DNA of 64,000 nt from Erpobdella octoculata (lineage: Eukaryota > Annelida > Clitellata > Hirudinida > Erpobdellidae), in NCBI GenBank assembly GCA_963978895.1, contig OZ022238.1:40195634-40259633 (forward strand). Direction: 5' to 3'. The notes beneath the pieces were generated by a model that saw only the letters and a program-made list of their open reading frames with translations, was not told where the DNA came from and did not search any database. Below are positions 24,546-36,400 of the stretch, piece after piece. Each line of letters starts with the position of its first letter. Within the stretch, counting starts at the first letter, position 1. The translations under genes and the position numbers were made by a program.

Positions 24546-27071
24546 AGTTTACCGAAAATTGATATAGAAAAACTGCAGTGTCAAAATCTCATTTTTCTAA
24601 AAGAAGAAAATTCTTTGTCAAATTTATTTCAATTGCTAAGCTGTATAGGTTTGACTGAAGCAAATGCCTACATGAAATTTATTTTTAAAGAATTTCAATA
24701 CCTCGATGAAGATTCACAACATGAGCATCTTGAAATTCTTAGAAAGCGATGGTCGACTTTTTCAAAATATAAAAATTTTATTGCAGCTTTGAAAAATTTA
24801 CACTTCATAAAATGTAGCTCTGGAAAACTTCAAAAAGCATCATATTTTTATGATAGTCAAAATCCTTTATTTAAACTGATGGAAACTAATTTTCTACCTC
24901 CACCTTTCAATTCAAGCAAGTGGGATACTTTTTTATCTGACTGTGGATTTATAACAAAGCTCACTCAATCAAAATTTATAGAATATGCAGAACAAGTTAG
25001 GAATCTTCCTTCCAGTGACAAAGCGGAAAAAGTTTCTATTTTGCTAGTTAAAGAATTCAATTTTAATTATGAATGGAGGAAAGACACATTTTTTTTGACA
25101 AACATAAAATCAATTCCTTTTCTTTTGTCCCCAAATATAGACGATCATCTTTTATATTTATTTCCTCCATTTAATTCTTCAAAATTTATTGCATTTGAAA
25201 ATTCAACTTTATTTGAAAATAGATATTTTTGCTGGACCGTGTCCACAATTCTCTCTGATAAGCTTAAAGACAATCGATGTCTGTCTCTTATGAATGTAAA
25301 AATTAACCTTGATTCTAGTGTCGTTTTCCAAAACATGAAAATATTTTGCTCCTCATTTAATGATCGCATTCTCAAATCAAATAATAAAAATAACGAAAAT
25401 ATTTTGGAATTTATAAAAGATATTACAGAGATGCATTTGGGTTTTTTGAATGACTGCCAAGATAATTCTGTGAATAGAGGCTTATCTGATTTAGAATGTA
25501 TATACATTGAAACTTTAGAACAGTTGGTGAAACCTATTCAAATAGTTACTGATGTTACAGAAGATATGCAAATACTGCCTTATCTTGTCAAGCTTCCCAA
25601 TTTCTATGGTAAGTATGAAGATTTTTTTTTAAAACTTGGTGCAACAAAACAATTATCTCTGAAACAATATGCATGGGCTTTGGAAAAAATAAAAAATAAA
25701 ATAGGTGACAGTAAAATGGATCCGAATGATTTTAACATTTCAATCAAGTTGCTGAAAAGTATTCTTAATTTGCTTTCATCTTTGCTGATAAAAAAAGAAA
25801 TGATTGATTTTATGGAATTAAAAGAATTGCACATTCCCTGTAGAGATGGAAAACTGCATCAATCAAACAAAGTTGCTTGTGTTTACAAAATGAGTGATTC
25901 AGTTAAAAGACTGACAAACTTTGATAGACCTCTTCTTGTGTGTGACAATGTGAAAGAACTCATGAAATTGCCTGATCACCTGAGGCCAACGTTACTGTCG
26001 GATTTAGTTCAAGAACGATTGTTTAAACTTGGGCTACAAATAGGTCTGCCAGATTCTGTTCAAAAATTTGTTAATTTAATTGCTCATGAAAGTTTTGTAC
26101 TAGCTTTAGAAGGAATTTGGCTGCTCTCACAAGGCCAAAATCTTACTTTGGACAGAAAAGAATCTAAAATCGAATTTCTCCGCAACAAGTTAAAATGTAT
26201 CACAGTCTTTGGAGTTAGAAGCATTGAGACACACATGATCCAGAATGGTGAGTCTATAGATGGAAGTAACAGTAATGTTAAATTCTATATTGAGGTTGAA
26301 AACCAGAAAAGAAGCTTTATGAAAATTTATGTTGCTGAAACTTTTACAACAGATTTTGATTTTTACTCTTGTTTATCCGATGAAATAATGAATTATTTTG
26401 AAATAGGCAATAACGAGGAACCACTTTTAGGATATTTACTGCAAACTAATTGTAATGACATAAACAAATTTATTGAAAAATTTAAACTTAAAACTATGTC
26501 TCTTTTTGCTCCCGCACTGGGAAATGAAATAATGCTGGAAAGTCATTTCAAATTAATCCAAGATGTCTTAGTACTTTATCCTCAACAATTAGTTGCCTAT
26601 GAAGTTACTGATCCTTTACGAAAAGATGAAGATGATGAAACAAAATATGTACTTGTTGAAGTTCTTCAAAAAATACAAGATTCTTCTCAGTCAATATTCA
26701 CAGCTAAATATGAAGTCAATTTTGGAAATCACACTGAAGTTATCGACTCCACAAAATTATTCGCCTTCCAATCTGTTGGTTGTGATAAAAGTAATAGTTT
26801 TTGCGTGCCTCCCATAATTTTTGATTCAAATACTAACACCGCAAAATCATTATCAGAAGATTTGAACGAAATGAAAACTTATCTTACAGAGATTTGGATT
26901 TTAGATGAAGATAGAAAAAGAAAGTTTCTCAAGCGAATGTTTCTAAAATATCATCCTGATAAAAATTCAAGCAATGTAAACCTTTCTACTGAACTTTTTA
27001 AGCATCTTCAAATTCTCCTAAAAATGTTGGAAGAAGGTAAAAGTATTGATGATTATGGTTCTGGAAATTAG
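24546..27071 (+). CDS. SACS: Sacsin gene 1, giant exon part 2: C-terminus with J domain
   Basis: The frame resumes at the second AGTTTACC copy as S-L-P-K-I-D-I and stays open to the TAG after GSGN at 27071. Removing the transposon and one duplication copy makes one continuous exon of about 10.4 kb (about 3460 codons). Near the end is a J domain with the diagnostic HPD at 26952-26960 (MFLKYHPDKNSS), preceded by the helix DEDRKRKFLKR. J domains stimulate Hsp70 ATPase, consistent with a chaperone role. Human sacsin continues with a HEPN domain after its J region; here the protein ends about 40 residues after the HPD with no HEPN. Confidence 0.9.
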   Translation, partial: SLPKIDIEKLQCQNLIFLKEENSLSNLFQLLSCIGLTEANAYMKFIFKEFQYLDEDSQHEHLEILRKRWSTFSKYKNFIAALKNLHFIKCSSGKLQKASYFYDSQNPLFKLMETNFLPPPFNSSKWDTFLSDCGFITKLTQSKFIEYAEQVRNLPSSDKAEKVSILLVKEFNFNYEWRKDTFFLTNIKSIPFLLSPNIDDHLLYLFPPFNSSKFIAFENSTLFENRYFCWTVSTILSDKLKDNRCLSLMNVKINLDSSVVFQNMKIFCSSFNDRILKSNNKNNENILEFIKDITEMHLGFLNDCQDNSVNRGLSDLECIYIETLEQLVKPIQIVTDVTEDMQILPYLVKLPNFYGKYEDFFLKLGATKQLSLKQYAWALEKIKNKIGDSKMDPNDFNISIKLLKSILNLLSSLLIKKEMIDFMELKELHIPCRDGKLHQSNKVACVYKMSDSVKRLTNFDRPLLVCDNVKELMKLPDHLRPTLLSDLVQERLFKLGLQIGLPDSVQKFVNLIAHESFVLALEGIWLLSQGQNLTLDRKESKIEFLRNKLKCITVFGVRSIETHMIQNGESIDGSNSNVKFYIEVENQKRSFMKIYVAETFTTDFDFYSCLSDEIMNYFEIGNNEEPLLGYLLQTNCNDINKFIEKFKLKTMSLFAPALGNEIMLESHFKLIQDVLVLYPQQLVAYEVTDPLRKDEDDETKYVLVEVLQKIQDSSQSIFTAKYEVNFGNHTEVIDSTKLFAFQSVGCDKSNSFCVPPIIFDSNTNTAKSLSEDLNEMKTYLTEIWILDEDRKRKFLKRMFLKYHPDKNSSNVNLSTELFKHLQILLKMLEEGKSIDDYGSGN

Positions 27072-27224
27072 GTCGAGGTTTTAAGTTTAGAAAACTCAAT
27101 TAATCTCGGTAAATATGGCTAAAAAACACGTAGCAGATATAATTAAACGTATTTTAATAAAAAGCAGCAAAAATATTCAAAGGCAAAAAGTTACTGTAGT
27201 TAATGAAAAGAATTGGTAGAGTTG

Positions 27225-27303
27225 AATAAAAGAAATTTTTTTTTTTAAATACAATGGTCTATTTTGAATATTTATTGTTTTAAATTGTGTTTTTTTTAAT
27301 AAA
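27225..27303 (+). promoter_or_regulatory. Candidate polyadenylation signals of sacsin gene 1
   Basis: AATAAA hexamers occur at 27225-27230 and 27298-27303, 154 and 227 bp after the stop codon. In AT-rich DNA such hexamers are common, so transcript data are needed to say which is used. Confidence 0.4.
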
Positions 27304-27707
27304 CTTCAATAATCAGTTCCATTAATTCATCAAGGTTTTATCAGTTTATACCAGTGCTTCCCACATTTTTTCCACCGAGGGCCAAATCTTTTTTCTTAGT
27401 ACCGGGGCTGGCCCACTGATCTCTATATAATAACTGTATCGCTTTTAACTTATTGATGCATTAAGGTGCGTACACACTGACCAGTTTTTCACCCAACTCC
27501 TGTTCGCCATAACTGGTGCATAGATTATGATAATTGATTTAGGTGCCAGAGACCATGCCACACTTTGCCGGTTGTTTTTGTAAGCAACTAAGTTAAGCTA
27601 GGCCCGGCTAGGTAGTCGCATCTAAGAATCTCGCTGCAGACGGTCCAGGCCTGTAGCCAGGTTTTCGTTAATGGGGGGCGCAAATATTTTAGGGGGGGCA
27701 ATGCTCG

Positions 27708-27719
27708 ATATATATATAA

Positions 27720-27806
<87 letters not shown>
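27708..27806. repeat. (AT)n microsatellite
   Basis: About 45 AT dinucleotides inside a small nested insertion with a CAGGCCTGTAGCCAGG-type hAT end at 27653. The reading frames through it are meaningless. Confidence 0.95.
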
Positions 27807-27807
<1 letters not shown>

Positions 27808-27980
27808 GTTAGAAAATTTAACTTTTCAGATGGGTCGGGTCTGGCTGGGTCGCCAAAAATAGACCCATGTCCACCTTTGCGGTGATGGTTCAACATGACT
27901 AGCATTGTTTGCAATTGCAGGATTTACACCGGTATCTTCTAAAAATGTATTCAATCCATCTCTCAAAGCTTCAAGAGTTG

Positions 27981-28156
27981 TTTTTTATGATAGTTTATAG
28001 TCCTTTACACTAGGTGTTTTAAGACTGAAATGATACTCTGTAGGAAGCACCTATAAGTACTTTCTGTCGTGGATCATAAATTGATCCTTTTAACTTTCCA
28101 TTTTATTCCCCTCAGGCTTGGGAGGCTTGGGACTGGCTTGTAGAAGCAAGGTGGAG
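27981..28156 (-). mobile_element. SINE copy 1 (176 bp)
   Basis: The sequence is homologous to 54849-55020. The flanks share CAAGAGTTG (27972-27980 and 28162-28170), a probable target duplication. Its head on the minus strand reads CTCCACCTTGCTTCTACAAG and the tail ends AAACTATCATAAAAAAC. It interrupts hAT transposase coding cleanly, which supports insertion. No clear pol III boxes were found, so the SINE label rests on size, repetition and target duplications. Confidence 0.7.
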
Positions 28157-28790
28157 TTCTCCAAGAGTTGCAATATTGTCCGCTGACATGATGTTTGCTT
28201 CAGAAAAATTATAATTTTCAATGTGAAGCATATTATATTATTTGAAGGCTTATGAATAGATTAATGTATTTACAATTATAAAACCAACAACTTTAAACTT
28301 ATCGTGAGACATTTTAGTTTTTAAGCCTAATGCTTCAATTAATAAATCCTAAGCAGCTTTTGGTGACTTTGTAACAATTTCTAATGCTTCGAGTATGGAT
28401 ACTATCATTTAACACAACGGAAACGGAATCTAGTTAGATGACTGACATTTTTGTTCTAAAAGTCAAGCAGTTGCCTTCTCATATTGAATTTTTTTTGCAT
28501 TGTATGCACTATAACTAAATGAAGTTGATGGTTGAAGCAGTGCACATACAGGATTAACATCTGCACCCCTCCTTTCCATCCACTAATAACTTCATAACAA
28601 TCACACTGGCTTCAAATGTCTTTTTGTCAATGTCTTAGTGCATCAACATCATTTAGCTCCACTGTTGACAGCAACTCCATTTTTCACAAAACGCAAAACT
28701 TATAAGTTTTCAATATTACTTTTATCACGAGTTTTGTCACATTTAAAACAAAATTGTTTAAAATCAGATAATTTGAATTCTTTTACTATC

Positions 28791-29104
28791 TTCATTTGAG
28801 TCATAGATGGCGCTCCCGTAATGGACTTTGTCGATAAGGGAGCGCCTAATCAAATGATTCTTTGATTTGATTTGATTGAATGTGTCAATTATCTCATTCT
28901 GAATTTTAGGTAAGGTGTATACTTTGCATTCTAAAAAAAGTTTGAAACTATGGATTTCAGTTTCTCATCTTATTGCAATGTGTAATCAAAGAGCTTAAGA
29001 AACAAACCACCAAAATTAACAATGCTTTCAATTTTTGTCATCGATTGCATCATTAAAACATTTATTGTCGCCTCGGAAACTCAACCCATTAACAGACACA
29101 AACT
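28791..29104. other. No gene recognised
   Basis: Contains a short inverted repeat GGCGCTCCCGTAATGG ... AAGGGAGCGCC at about 28809-28846. The rest is AT-rich and unassigned. Confidence 0.5.
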
Positions 29105-29560
29105 TTATAATGTCACCAGTGGCGTAGCGAGGGTATATGGCGCCCGTGTGCAAGGTATAAAAAAAGCCCTGGTGTATGCGAACGACCTAGGCAATGTGGT
29201 AAACAGAGTTTGATGGTTGGTTTTTGGTGGGTTGTATGTGTTGATGATGTTGATGTTAGCGCCTTCCTTAGAAGAGATTGTCACAAGCAATGATTTGTAT
29301 TCGCTTTGTTTGATTGCTTGTGAGGTGAAGGAAATACCATTTCGAAGGAGTATAGCGACCCCTCCTACTTGATGGGGACATCTATCTAGTCTGACAATAT
29401 TGTAGCCCGAAACTTTAAATTGGCTTCTTTCTTTCAGCCATGTTTCCTGTAAGGCAATAATGTTGGGCAGTCTTTTACTATTTTTTAGGAAAACACTCAA
29501 CTCATCCATTCTTGCTCAAGCACTCTTGCAATATAGTTAATTTTGTATACATGATTGATT
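29105..29560 (-). pseudogene. Jockey-like LINE ORF2 fragment: endonuclease start
   Basis: The minus-strand frame reads LPNIIALQETWLKERSQFKV, then GGVAILLRNGISF and INTYNPPKT. These are motif-level hallmarks of the apurinic-like endonuclease that opens ORF2 of many non-LTR retrotransposons. It breaks off near 29190 at a CAGTGGCGTAGCGAGGGT hAT-type end (29114), so the rest of the endonuclease and all of the RT are absent. It is a dead fragment downstream of its ORF1 at 29721-30572. Confidence 0.7.
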
Positions 29561-29720
29561 TGATAACTGGTTTTTTTCCACCCAGAAGTTTTAGTCTGTT
29601 GGTAAGTTAATCAACTCCTTACAATCACCCGTCAGTTTTTTTTATTTGTCACGTTTTTTTTCTAATAAAAAACCTGTTTTTATTGAGTTTTTCTGTGTTT
29701 CAGTTGGTTTCTCTTCATGA

Positions 29721-30572
29721 TTATTTTTTCTTTGAGAACCAAATTTCTATATTTTTTCGGTTCCTTTTTCGTTGCATTTGAATCCTTTTGTATTGAAGGA
29801 TGTCTGGCAGGGATTTTTTCAAAGCAGCGGCATACGAAATTCCCTCTTTCGCAACAGCTGAATTTACTTTAAGGGACAACGTGTACTTTGGACAGAATTT
29901 ACTGCCAGTACAGTGCTTGTTGCAGCTCGTGCATATACGACGTCTGTTTTTTTTTGCTTTCTCTTTTTCGGGACATGATTTGTAGTCATGTTCAGCTGTA
30001 CAGATTGGACACTCAATTGTATTTCTGCACTCTTTGCTTTGTGACCAAAACCGCTGCATTTGAAGCATAGGAGTGGTTTTGTACAAAGGGACCAGTGCGG
30101 AAAGACGGATAGGCAAATTGAGGATTCCCGGGTGCCTTACCTTTTCGAAAGGTGAGAATTATGGCTGTTGTTGGTGTTATGACTTCTTTTACTTTTTTGA
30201 TTTTACAATATGCCAAAGTGCATCCGGTTTGTTCTTTGACATCATCGTTTGTCAAATCAAAAGGCACTCCGGTTATTACAACCTTAGTTGTGGTACGGGT
30301 TTTAAAGTGAATTCCTTTACGCAATAGTTATTAACTTTGGTAAGGGAAAGGATAACTAACAAAACATTTTTGAACTTTAAAAGGGTCCACAAGTTTTTGT
30401 GACTCAAGGACATGTACCTGAAGCGTGATTGTTTTAGATGCAATTTGATTCTATGGGAAACGCGAACGCGGCCCACCATGGAATCGCTTGTTTGCTGGTT
30501 CGCTAGGCTGTTCTGGAGTCTATTCGCTTCAAGTTCTTTTTCTTTTTCTAACTGTCTCCCAAAGTTCTCCAA
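29721..30572 (-). pseudogene. Jockey-like LINE ORF1 (gag-like) fragment
   Basis: Three overlapping minus-strand frames form one broken ORF1. The first part (30276-30572) is basic and unassigned. The middle (30013-30324) has TTTKVVITGVPFDLTNDDVK, an RRM-like start, then VKEVITPTTAIILTFRKGKA. The last part (29721-30116) has cysteine clusters: ECPICTAEHDYKSCPEK and ICTSCNKHCTGSKFCPKY. This order, RRM-like then CCHC-like knuckles, is usual for Jockey-type ORF1 RNA-binding proteins. At least two frameshifts make it non-functional. Confidence 0.65.
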
Positions 30573-30961
30573 CTTGGTTTTGATTTTTCAAACCATTTGG
30601 CGCGTTCACAATTTCCATCGGCTCTTTGTCCATGGAATTCAAAGGTGAAACGGTCTTCTTCTAAAACCTTCCTCTATTGAACAGTGTGAAATGTGAAAAT
30701 TTCATTACAATCAGATGAATGCAGTAATGTTTTCCCAAAATTATACCAGGGGGTTCGCATTCACAGTGAATAATTTCTAACATTTTTTAATATTATTATT
30801 ATTCCCATTGAAATATTATTTGGCAGAGTAGCACACTAGCTGATGAATATTAAACAATCAGGAAAAAACAATTTATCGTTTATATTCACTTTTATTTTTT
30901 TTACAATTGGAAAAGACATAAAAATATTTACATAAACTAGAATTCTGAAACTTCATGTAAT
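30573..30961. other. No gene recognised
   Basis: Mixed sequence with a CCAGGGGGTTCGCATTCACAG motif at about 30746 that recurs in a similar form near 31551. No coding region. Confidence 0.5.
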
Positions 30962-31171
30962 CATAGGCGTATAGTTCGGGAAGGCATCAAGGCAAGCTGC
31001 TTTTCTGGATCAAGTCTTGCCCCCTCAGAAAAATTAGGAATATTGCATTTTTAATAATTTATGGGTGTGTACATCTGTATTATTTCCAAGTTTATGTGCA
31101 AGCCGAGAAAAGTTTTAAAAAGCTTGCCCTTTGCTCTCCCCCCCGGAGAAAATGTGAACTCTACGCCCGTG
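30962..31171. mobile_element. hAT-type MITE (210 bp)
   Basis: Inverted ends are CATAGGCGTATAGTTC and CACGGGCGTAGAGTTC. Flanks CATGTAAT (30954-30961) and CATATAAT (31172-31179) form an 8-bp duplication with one mismatch. No coding sequence. Confidence 0.75.
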
Positions 31172-31179
31172 CATATAAT

Positions 31180-32639
31180 CATACATATTATTATAGAGTA
31201 ATTCAATCATTAAAAATATTTCCAAATATCTACTTGATTTTCACTATATTCCTTCGAATCGGAATTTTTTACTTTGATATCATCTGCCGAGTTATGGTTC
31301 TTTAACCAACTTTTTACATAGGAAACTACGCTCCAAATTTTCAATTAGCGACTAATTAAAGGAAAGCATAGGCAAAGGAGGTGGAAAGCAAATGCATCCC
31401 AATTTTCGAGCGTCCAAAATGTTCGGGCGTCCATAATTTTCGGGCAAAAAGGTGTATGAGATAAAATCAAGAGCAAAGTTTTGGTAATAGTGACTAGCCC
31501 ACACAACCGACAATAAGATTAATTGAAAGTAATTTTGTTCTGATTAACAAGGGGTTCGCGCGAACCATAGCATTCACATCAGGGGGTTTGCGCGAACCCC
31601 TGCGTACCCCCAGAAAAGCACTACTGGATGAATGATGTAGCAATTCATAAATGACAAACACACACACAGAGACATTCTGGGAAAGAAAGGGAGAGAGAGA
31701 GAAAGAGAGAGATGAACTTGTGTAGCCCACTTACCTTTTATTGTTTTTTTGCTGTTATTGCTCAGTCTCGTATTTTTCAATCGATGTTTCATCAATAAAC
31801 TGTTTTTCTTTGTTTTTATTGCTCAATCTCGTAGGCTTGCTTTTCATAACAATGCATTCTATTAGAATTAAAAAAAATTTAAAAAAAAAATAATCAAAAA
31901 TAATACAATTCAATAAATGTTTGGATATGTAAATTAAAAAAAACATTAAAAATTTTTTTTGGCAATAAATGAAAATCCGGTAAATCCAGAAATATAAGAA
32001 ATTTGTGAAAAAGCCTTTTTACGGCTTACTCGTCAAATCCGTTATAATAAATTCACAGCCGGTCTTGTTTGCTTGGTTGAATGTTTGCAAGCCTTGAAAG
32101 TGAAAATGAACTAACTTTCCGTCAACCAATCGTGCTTAAACTCAAATTATATGCTCGCTTCTCATGACAATGCCTTCTAATAAAGTTTAAATTAAAAAAA
32201 ATTGAATTAAGATAATAATTATCTATGTCAAATTTCTATTTCATACAATCAGAAAGAAGAAGGGTCAAAATTTTGAACTAACAATGAAGAAAACTAGCGA
32301 AAATGACCTCCCATTTTTTAAGTCACCTATGAGTCTCTAATTTTTATGTAGAGTTCTTAAGCAATAAAACTTGTTCAACGATCTTTTTATCAGTCTTGAT
32401 CTGTTCCCCAAAGATGCCCCCCATCATGTTCACCTCTAGAACTTTCCATCGCCGAGAACCCATTGAACAGTGCCACAGCCTTCTCGACGATCACAACCAT
32501 ATAAGTTTGGTTTTTGTCCGAAAAAGAGTGTACAATTCGAGACAACGCCTTTGGATCAACATGAGTGTTCATTTGTAGATCGTCTGCATAGGCATAAGCT
32601 GCATAGCCAAAACCCCTCATAACGTCAATCACTCTCGCC
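31180..32639. other. No intact gene; short repeats only
   Basis: AT-rich sequence with two TTTTCGGGCGTCC-like repeats (about 31400-31445), a palindrome GGTTCGCGCGAACC (about 31553-31566) repeated in part at 31585-31602, and a GA-rich tract (31679-31712). A minus-strand frame at 32390-32632 contains AYAYADDLQMNTHVDP, which resembles the YADD box of a LINE RT, but it is too short to be sure. Confidence 0.5.
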
Positions 32640-33190
32640 GTGCAAGGCGTAACCAGATATGGGGCCGGGGGCCTAGGCCCCCCAGTTTTGTTCAGGCCCC
32701 CCAGTTCAATCAGCCCCTCTCCCAGTTTTTTTGTGTTGCTCTCCAGTTCAACAAAGCAAATTTAGGTGTATTATTTACTAAGTTGTTGTTTTAATTTGCT
32801 ATGGCGAAAGATGATAAATTGCGTAGGATTTCACAAAACATTCCTCAAAATGCCAAGTACATGTCGCCTTTTATCCAAAACGAGGTAATCGAATTGATGA
32901 CACAGATTGTACAAATTTTGATTTTCGAAGAATGCAAAGATTCTGACATTAACTGGCATTTGATCAAGTGCGACGAAACTCGAGATCAGTGCAATGTCTA
33001 GGATATGTCGATTGTCATTCGCTATGTGCGTGGTGGAAAGGCAGTAGAGCACATGATCTCAATGATCAAGGTTGGCGAGTTAGATGCTAAAAGCCTCACA
33101 CGTTCGTTGCTAACAGAGCTTCAAGCTCAGCAGCTAGACACCGCTCGAATTTTGAGTCAATGTTATGACGAGCCAGTGTAATGAGCGATA
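32640..33190 (+). pseudogene. hAT (ZMYM1-like) transposase relic
   Basis: A CAAGGCGTAACCAGATATGG end at about 32643 is followed by a GC-rich subterminal part and then a + strand reading frame from 32801. It reads SPFIQNEVIELM, LIKCDETRDQCNV, then after a TAG at 32999-33001 DMSIVIRYVRGGKA, LDAKSLTRSLLTEL and ILSQCYDEP. This is the order seen in ZMYM1/TTF-type hAT transposases (DETRD...DMSIVIRY...SQCYDGA). It is truncated before the dimerisation domain. Confidence 0.7.
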
Positions 33191-33297
33191 AAAAGGAAGG
33201 TGTCCAGAAAATATTTCAAGATACTCTGGGCCGCCAAATTCCGTAGTGCACTGCTATAAACACCAACTCCATCTTGTAGTTGCGCACGCTATGGAAT

Positions 33298-33361
33298 CCT
33301 ACATACAGCCATTAAAGTCTTAAAACACCTGGTGTAAAGGACTATAAACTATTATAAAAAA

Positions 33362-33363
<2 letters not shown>
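33298..33363 (+). mobile_element. SINE fragment, 3' part
   Basis: The segment from CATACAGCCATTAAAGTC to AAACTATTATAAAAAAATAT matches the 3' half of the SINE at 54849-55020, in + orientation, and stops exactly at the ATGT array. Confidence 0.65.
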
Positions 33364-33394
<31 letters not shown>

Positions 33395-33494
33395 TGTATG
33401 TATGTATGTATGTATGTATGTATGTATGTATGTATGTATGTATGTATGTATGTTTGTGTGTATGTATGTATGTATGTATGTGTGTGTGTGTGTG
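33364..33494 (+). repeat. (ATGT)n array ending in (TG)n
   Basis: About 28 ATGT units followed by TGTGTGTGTGTGTG, then the 3' end of a HERO-like retrotransposon. The array resumes at 40048 beyond the retrotransposons. Confidence 0.9.
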
Positions 33495-36400
33495 TTCACT
33501 CCTGAAGAGCTTTTCTGTGGAGGTCATCAGAAGAAAACCCCCCCTCGAGCAAACGTTTCGGCTCTTTAATTTCTTGACGTTCTAAGGGGGGCGAGCCACG
33601 TTCGACGGACGAACGTCCTCCGGCAGAAAATGTTTTTGTTCTTTTCCGACATCGAATTTCTATCATTCCTTGCATCGTGGCAGATATTTGTCATGCAAAT
33701 AAACTCGCGACTTTAGAGAAATTCAGACTATTCATGTGAGAAAACCTTAGACGACATAACGGCTTCGCTTTCGTAGCGGTACTTAATATCGCCACGTAAA
33801 CAAAGACGAAGCAATTCTATTCTTGCGGAGCGGAGAGAGCGGCTTCTAAATTTGGAAAATCTTCTTTTTTCTCTCTTTGAGACCAAATCCAGAATGAAGC
33901 CGATTCTGCTGCTTCAGAAATCTGTTTAATTGCACGGGTCCGCTCTCTGTTAGACATTCCCAGGGCCCGCAGCAACTTTAGCAAAGATTTACCAACCAAA
34001 CCGCGTGCTCCGACTTCAACAGCAAAAAGCTCAGCTCTTGAGCCATTTGCTTCCAAATCCAACATCAATTCTCTGTATCTTTCTAGTTTCATGATGTTAC
34101 TGGCCTCCATGTTGCTTTCCCAAGGCACTGTCAACTCGATGAGAAGAAATGTCTTGGCCAGACTCGAAAAAACAACTATGTCTGGCCTTTTTCCACTTTC
34201 CTTTATTGAAACTGGGAAGCACTTTTCCGTTTTCAGATCGGCAGAGACCCTCCAGTCGTTCGCCGCATGGAAAACATTCTCTCCTTCCGTGAGGGTTCTT
34301 TTTGGGCGATTTAGCTGCGGCAATCCCTCTCTCAAAAAATAAATCCTCCTCCTAGGTTTCACCTCCATTGAGTTGGCTTTTCGGCAGGCCTCTTTTACAA
34401 ATCCCAGCAGCTTTTGGAGAACAAGGTTGTGGCGCCACGTGTATCTACCATGAGAAAGGGAATAGGAGCAGGAGGAAAGAATATGAATCAATGACTGCGA
34501 CTGACCGCAGAGCTGACACTCATCGTTCTCAATTAATTTCCATTTCTTTAAATTGCTGGCTGTTGGCAGCTGATCATACATCGATCTAATGAGGAACGAT
34601 AGCCGCACTGGAGCATAGCGCCATATATCTTCCCATGACAGAGACCGCTGAACTGTCTCTTCCCATCTGGTCCAGTCGCCTTGCTGTGACAATTGTGCGC
34701 TCTTCACAACTCTCTCGCTTTCTATCGCTTGCTTTCTGTCCTGAACAATCAAGTCTGATCTTTCCTGAGCGTTTGCCTTGGACCACCAGAGATGGTGGTT
34801 CCATCCAACACCATGCCGCCCCAACTGAACTGCTCCGGTCCTTTCAGTCCACTGGAGAGAAACCGTGGCATTCTCCATTTCAACCCTAGCATTCCATTTG
34901 GTTCCTGAGATTAGAGTTGGTTTTACCTCAGCGACTCTCTGATCCGTTGAATTATCGAGCATCATCTGAGTTCTCAGTTTGCTGATCTTGAAATCTTCAA
35001 CAAAAGACCGCAATGGAAGTCTCAGCTTGGCTGTTTTGCCGTAGAGAGCCACAGACGTCAATCCCGGAGGCAGACCCAACCATTGACGAGTAAAACGAGC
35101 TATCTTTCTTTCTAGTTTCTCCACAACTTGCAGACCAATTTCATAGACTGTCAAAGGCCAAAGCAGTCTTGGCACTAAAACAAATTGCAAAATCCACACT
35201 TTGAACCTGCTCTGAAGCGGAGCAGCATTAATGCTTTCCATGGAGACAGTTGCCATACGGAGAATAGAAGCACCCTGATCAACGTCATTCAGGGATTTAC
35301 AATACCATCTCCCGAGACTTTTCACTGGTTCGTCGCTCACTGTTGGAATCTTGTTACCATCAACAGAGAAAACGGTGTATTCGTCAATTTTACCGCGACG
35401 CAGGGAGAGACTTCTCGATTTAGATGCTTTAAAACTCATTCCGCACCATTTGAGTAGATCGCTGAAGACATCAAGTGTCCGTCTCATTGAAATACACTTA
35501 TTCAAACTAATTGTCGTGTCGTCCATGAAAGCTCTCAGAGGTGGCATGAAAATACCTCGGCCGACATAAACATCTTCTACCCTTGCACCAACTGAATTCA
35601 GAAGTAGTTGCATTGCTAGCACGAATAATATGGGAGAAATAGAGCACCCCATGGCGATACCGACCTGAAGACGAAACCAATCGGTTGAACACGTCTTTGT
35701 CGATAATCTCAGGTGAAAATCTTGAAAATACTGTCGTAGAATATCCATAACGAACTTTGGAACATGGTGCATCGTCAAAGCTCTCCAAATCAGCTGGTGA
35801 CGAACCGCTCCATAAGCATTTGCAAGATCAAGCCAAACGACGTGCAAACTGAGTCGATTCTGTTTTGCTCTTTTTATAGACTCCCAGATCATGGTAGAAT
35901 GTTCAATGCAACCAGGAACACCAGGGATTCCTCCTTTCTGAATTGACTTGTCTATGTAGTCGTTTTGTGTTAGATAGCTCGTCAACCTCTTGGCAAGCAC
36001 AGCAAAAAATATTTTTCCTTCAACATTGAGAAGAGAAATTGGTCTGAACTGATTGATGTCGACTGAAACTTTCTCCTTTGGTATAAAAATGCCTTCAGCT
36101 TTTTGCCACTCTTTATCAACAGACCCGGAAGTCCAAGCAGACTTGAGCAATGACTGTAAAACTTTCAACACACCCGGACATTTTTTATACACCAGGTATG
36201 GTACACCATTTGGACCTGGAGCAGATCTATTTCTTGTTTTTCGGAGGAATTGGGATATGTCAAAAATTGAAATAACTCCCTCGTTGAAAGCAACCTTTGG
36301 AAGAGGAATCTCGGGAAGATCTGATCTTTCAGCTAGTTCTTTGTCGCCCAAGGGGTCAATGAAAGCAGCTCGGAAGTGATGATCAAGCTGCTCTTTACTG

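Larger units (their letters stand above)
27353..28790 (-). pseudogene. hAT transposase relic with nested insertions
   Basis: The left end CAGTGCTTCCCACATTTTTTCC (27353) is a typical hAT terminus. On the minus strand around 28499-28545 the translation reads HCFNHQLHLVIVHTM, a well-known hAT block (C.NH.LHLV..HA). Around 27870-27980 with 28157-28185 it reads DNIATLEALRDGLN and [15 protein letters not shown]. Stops and frameshifts are frequent. It is broken by a SINE at 27981-28156 and by an (AT)n-bearing insertion starting at about 27653 with CAGGCCTGTAGCCAGG. The right end is not clear. Confidence 0.6.

Noticed and set aside
27588..27914. Ile-Tyr repeat frames
   Set aside because: Produced by the (AT)n microsatellite.
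32390..32632. Independent reverse transcriptase gene
   Set aside because: Only an AYAYADDLQ word resembles an RT; other motifs are absent, so it was left as a note.
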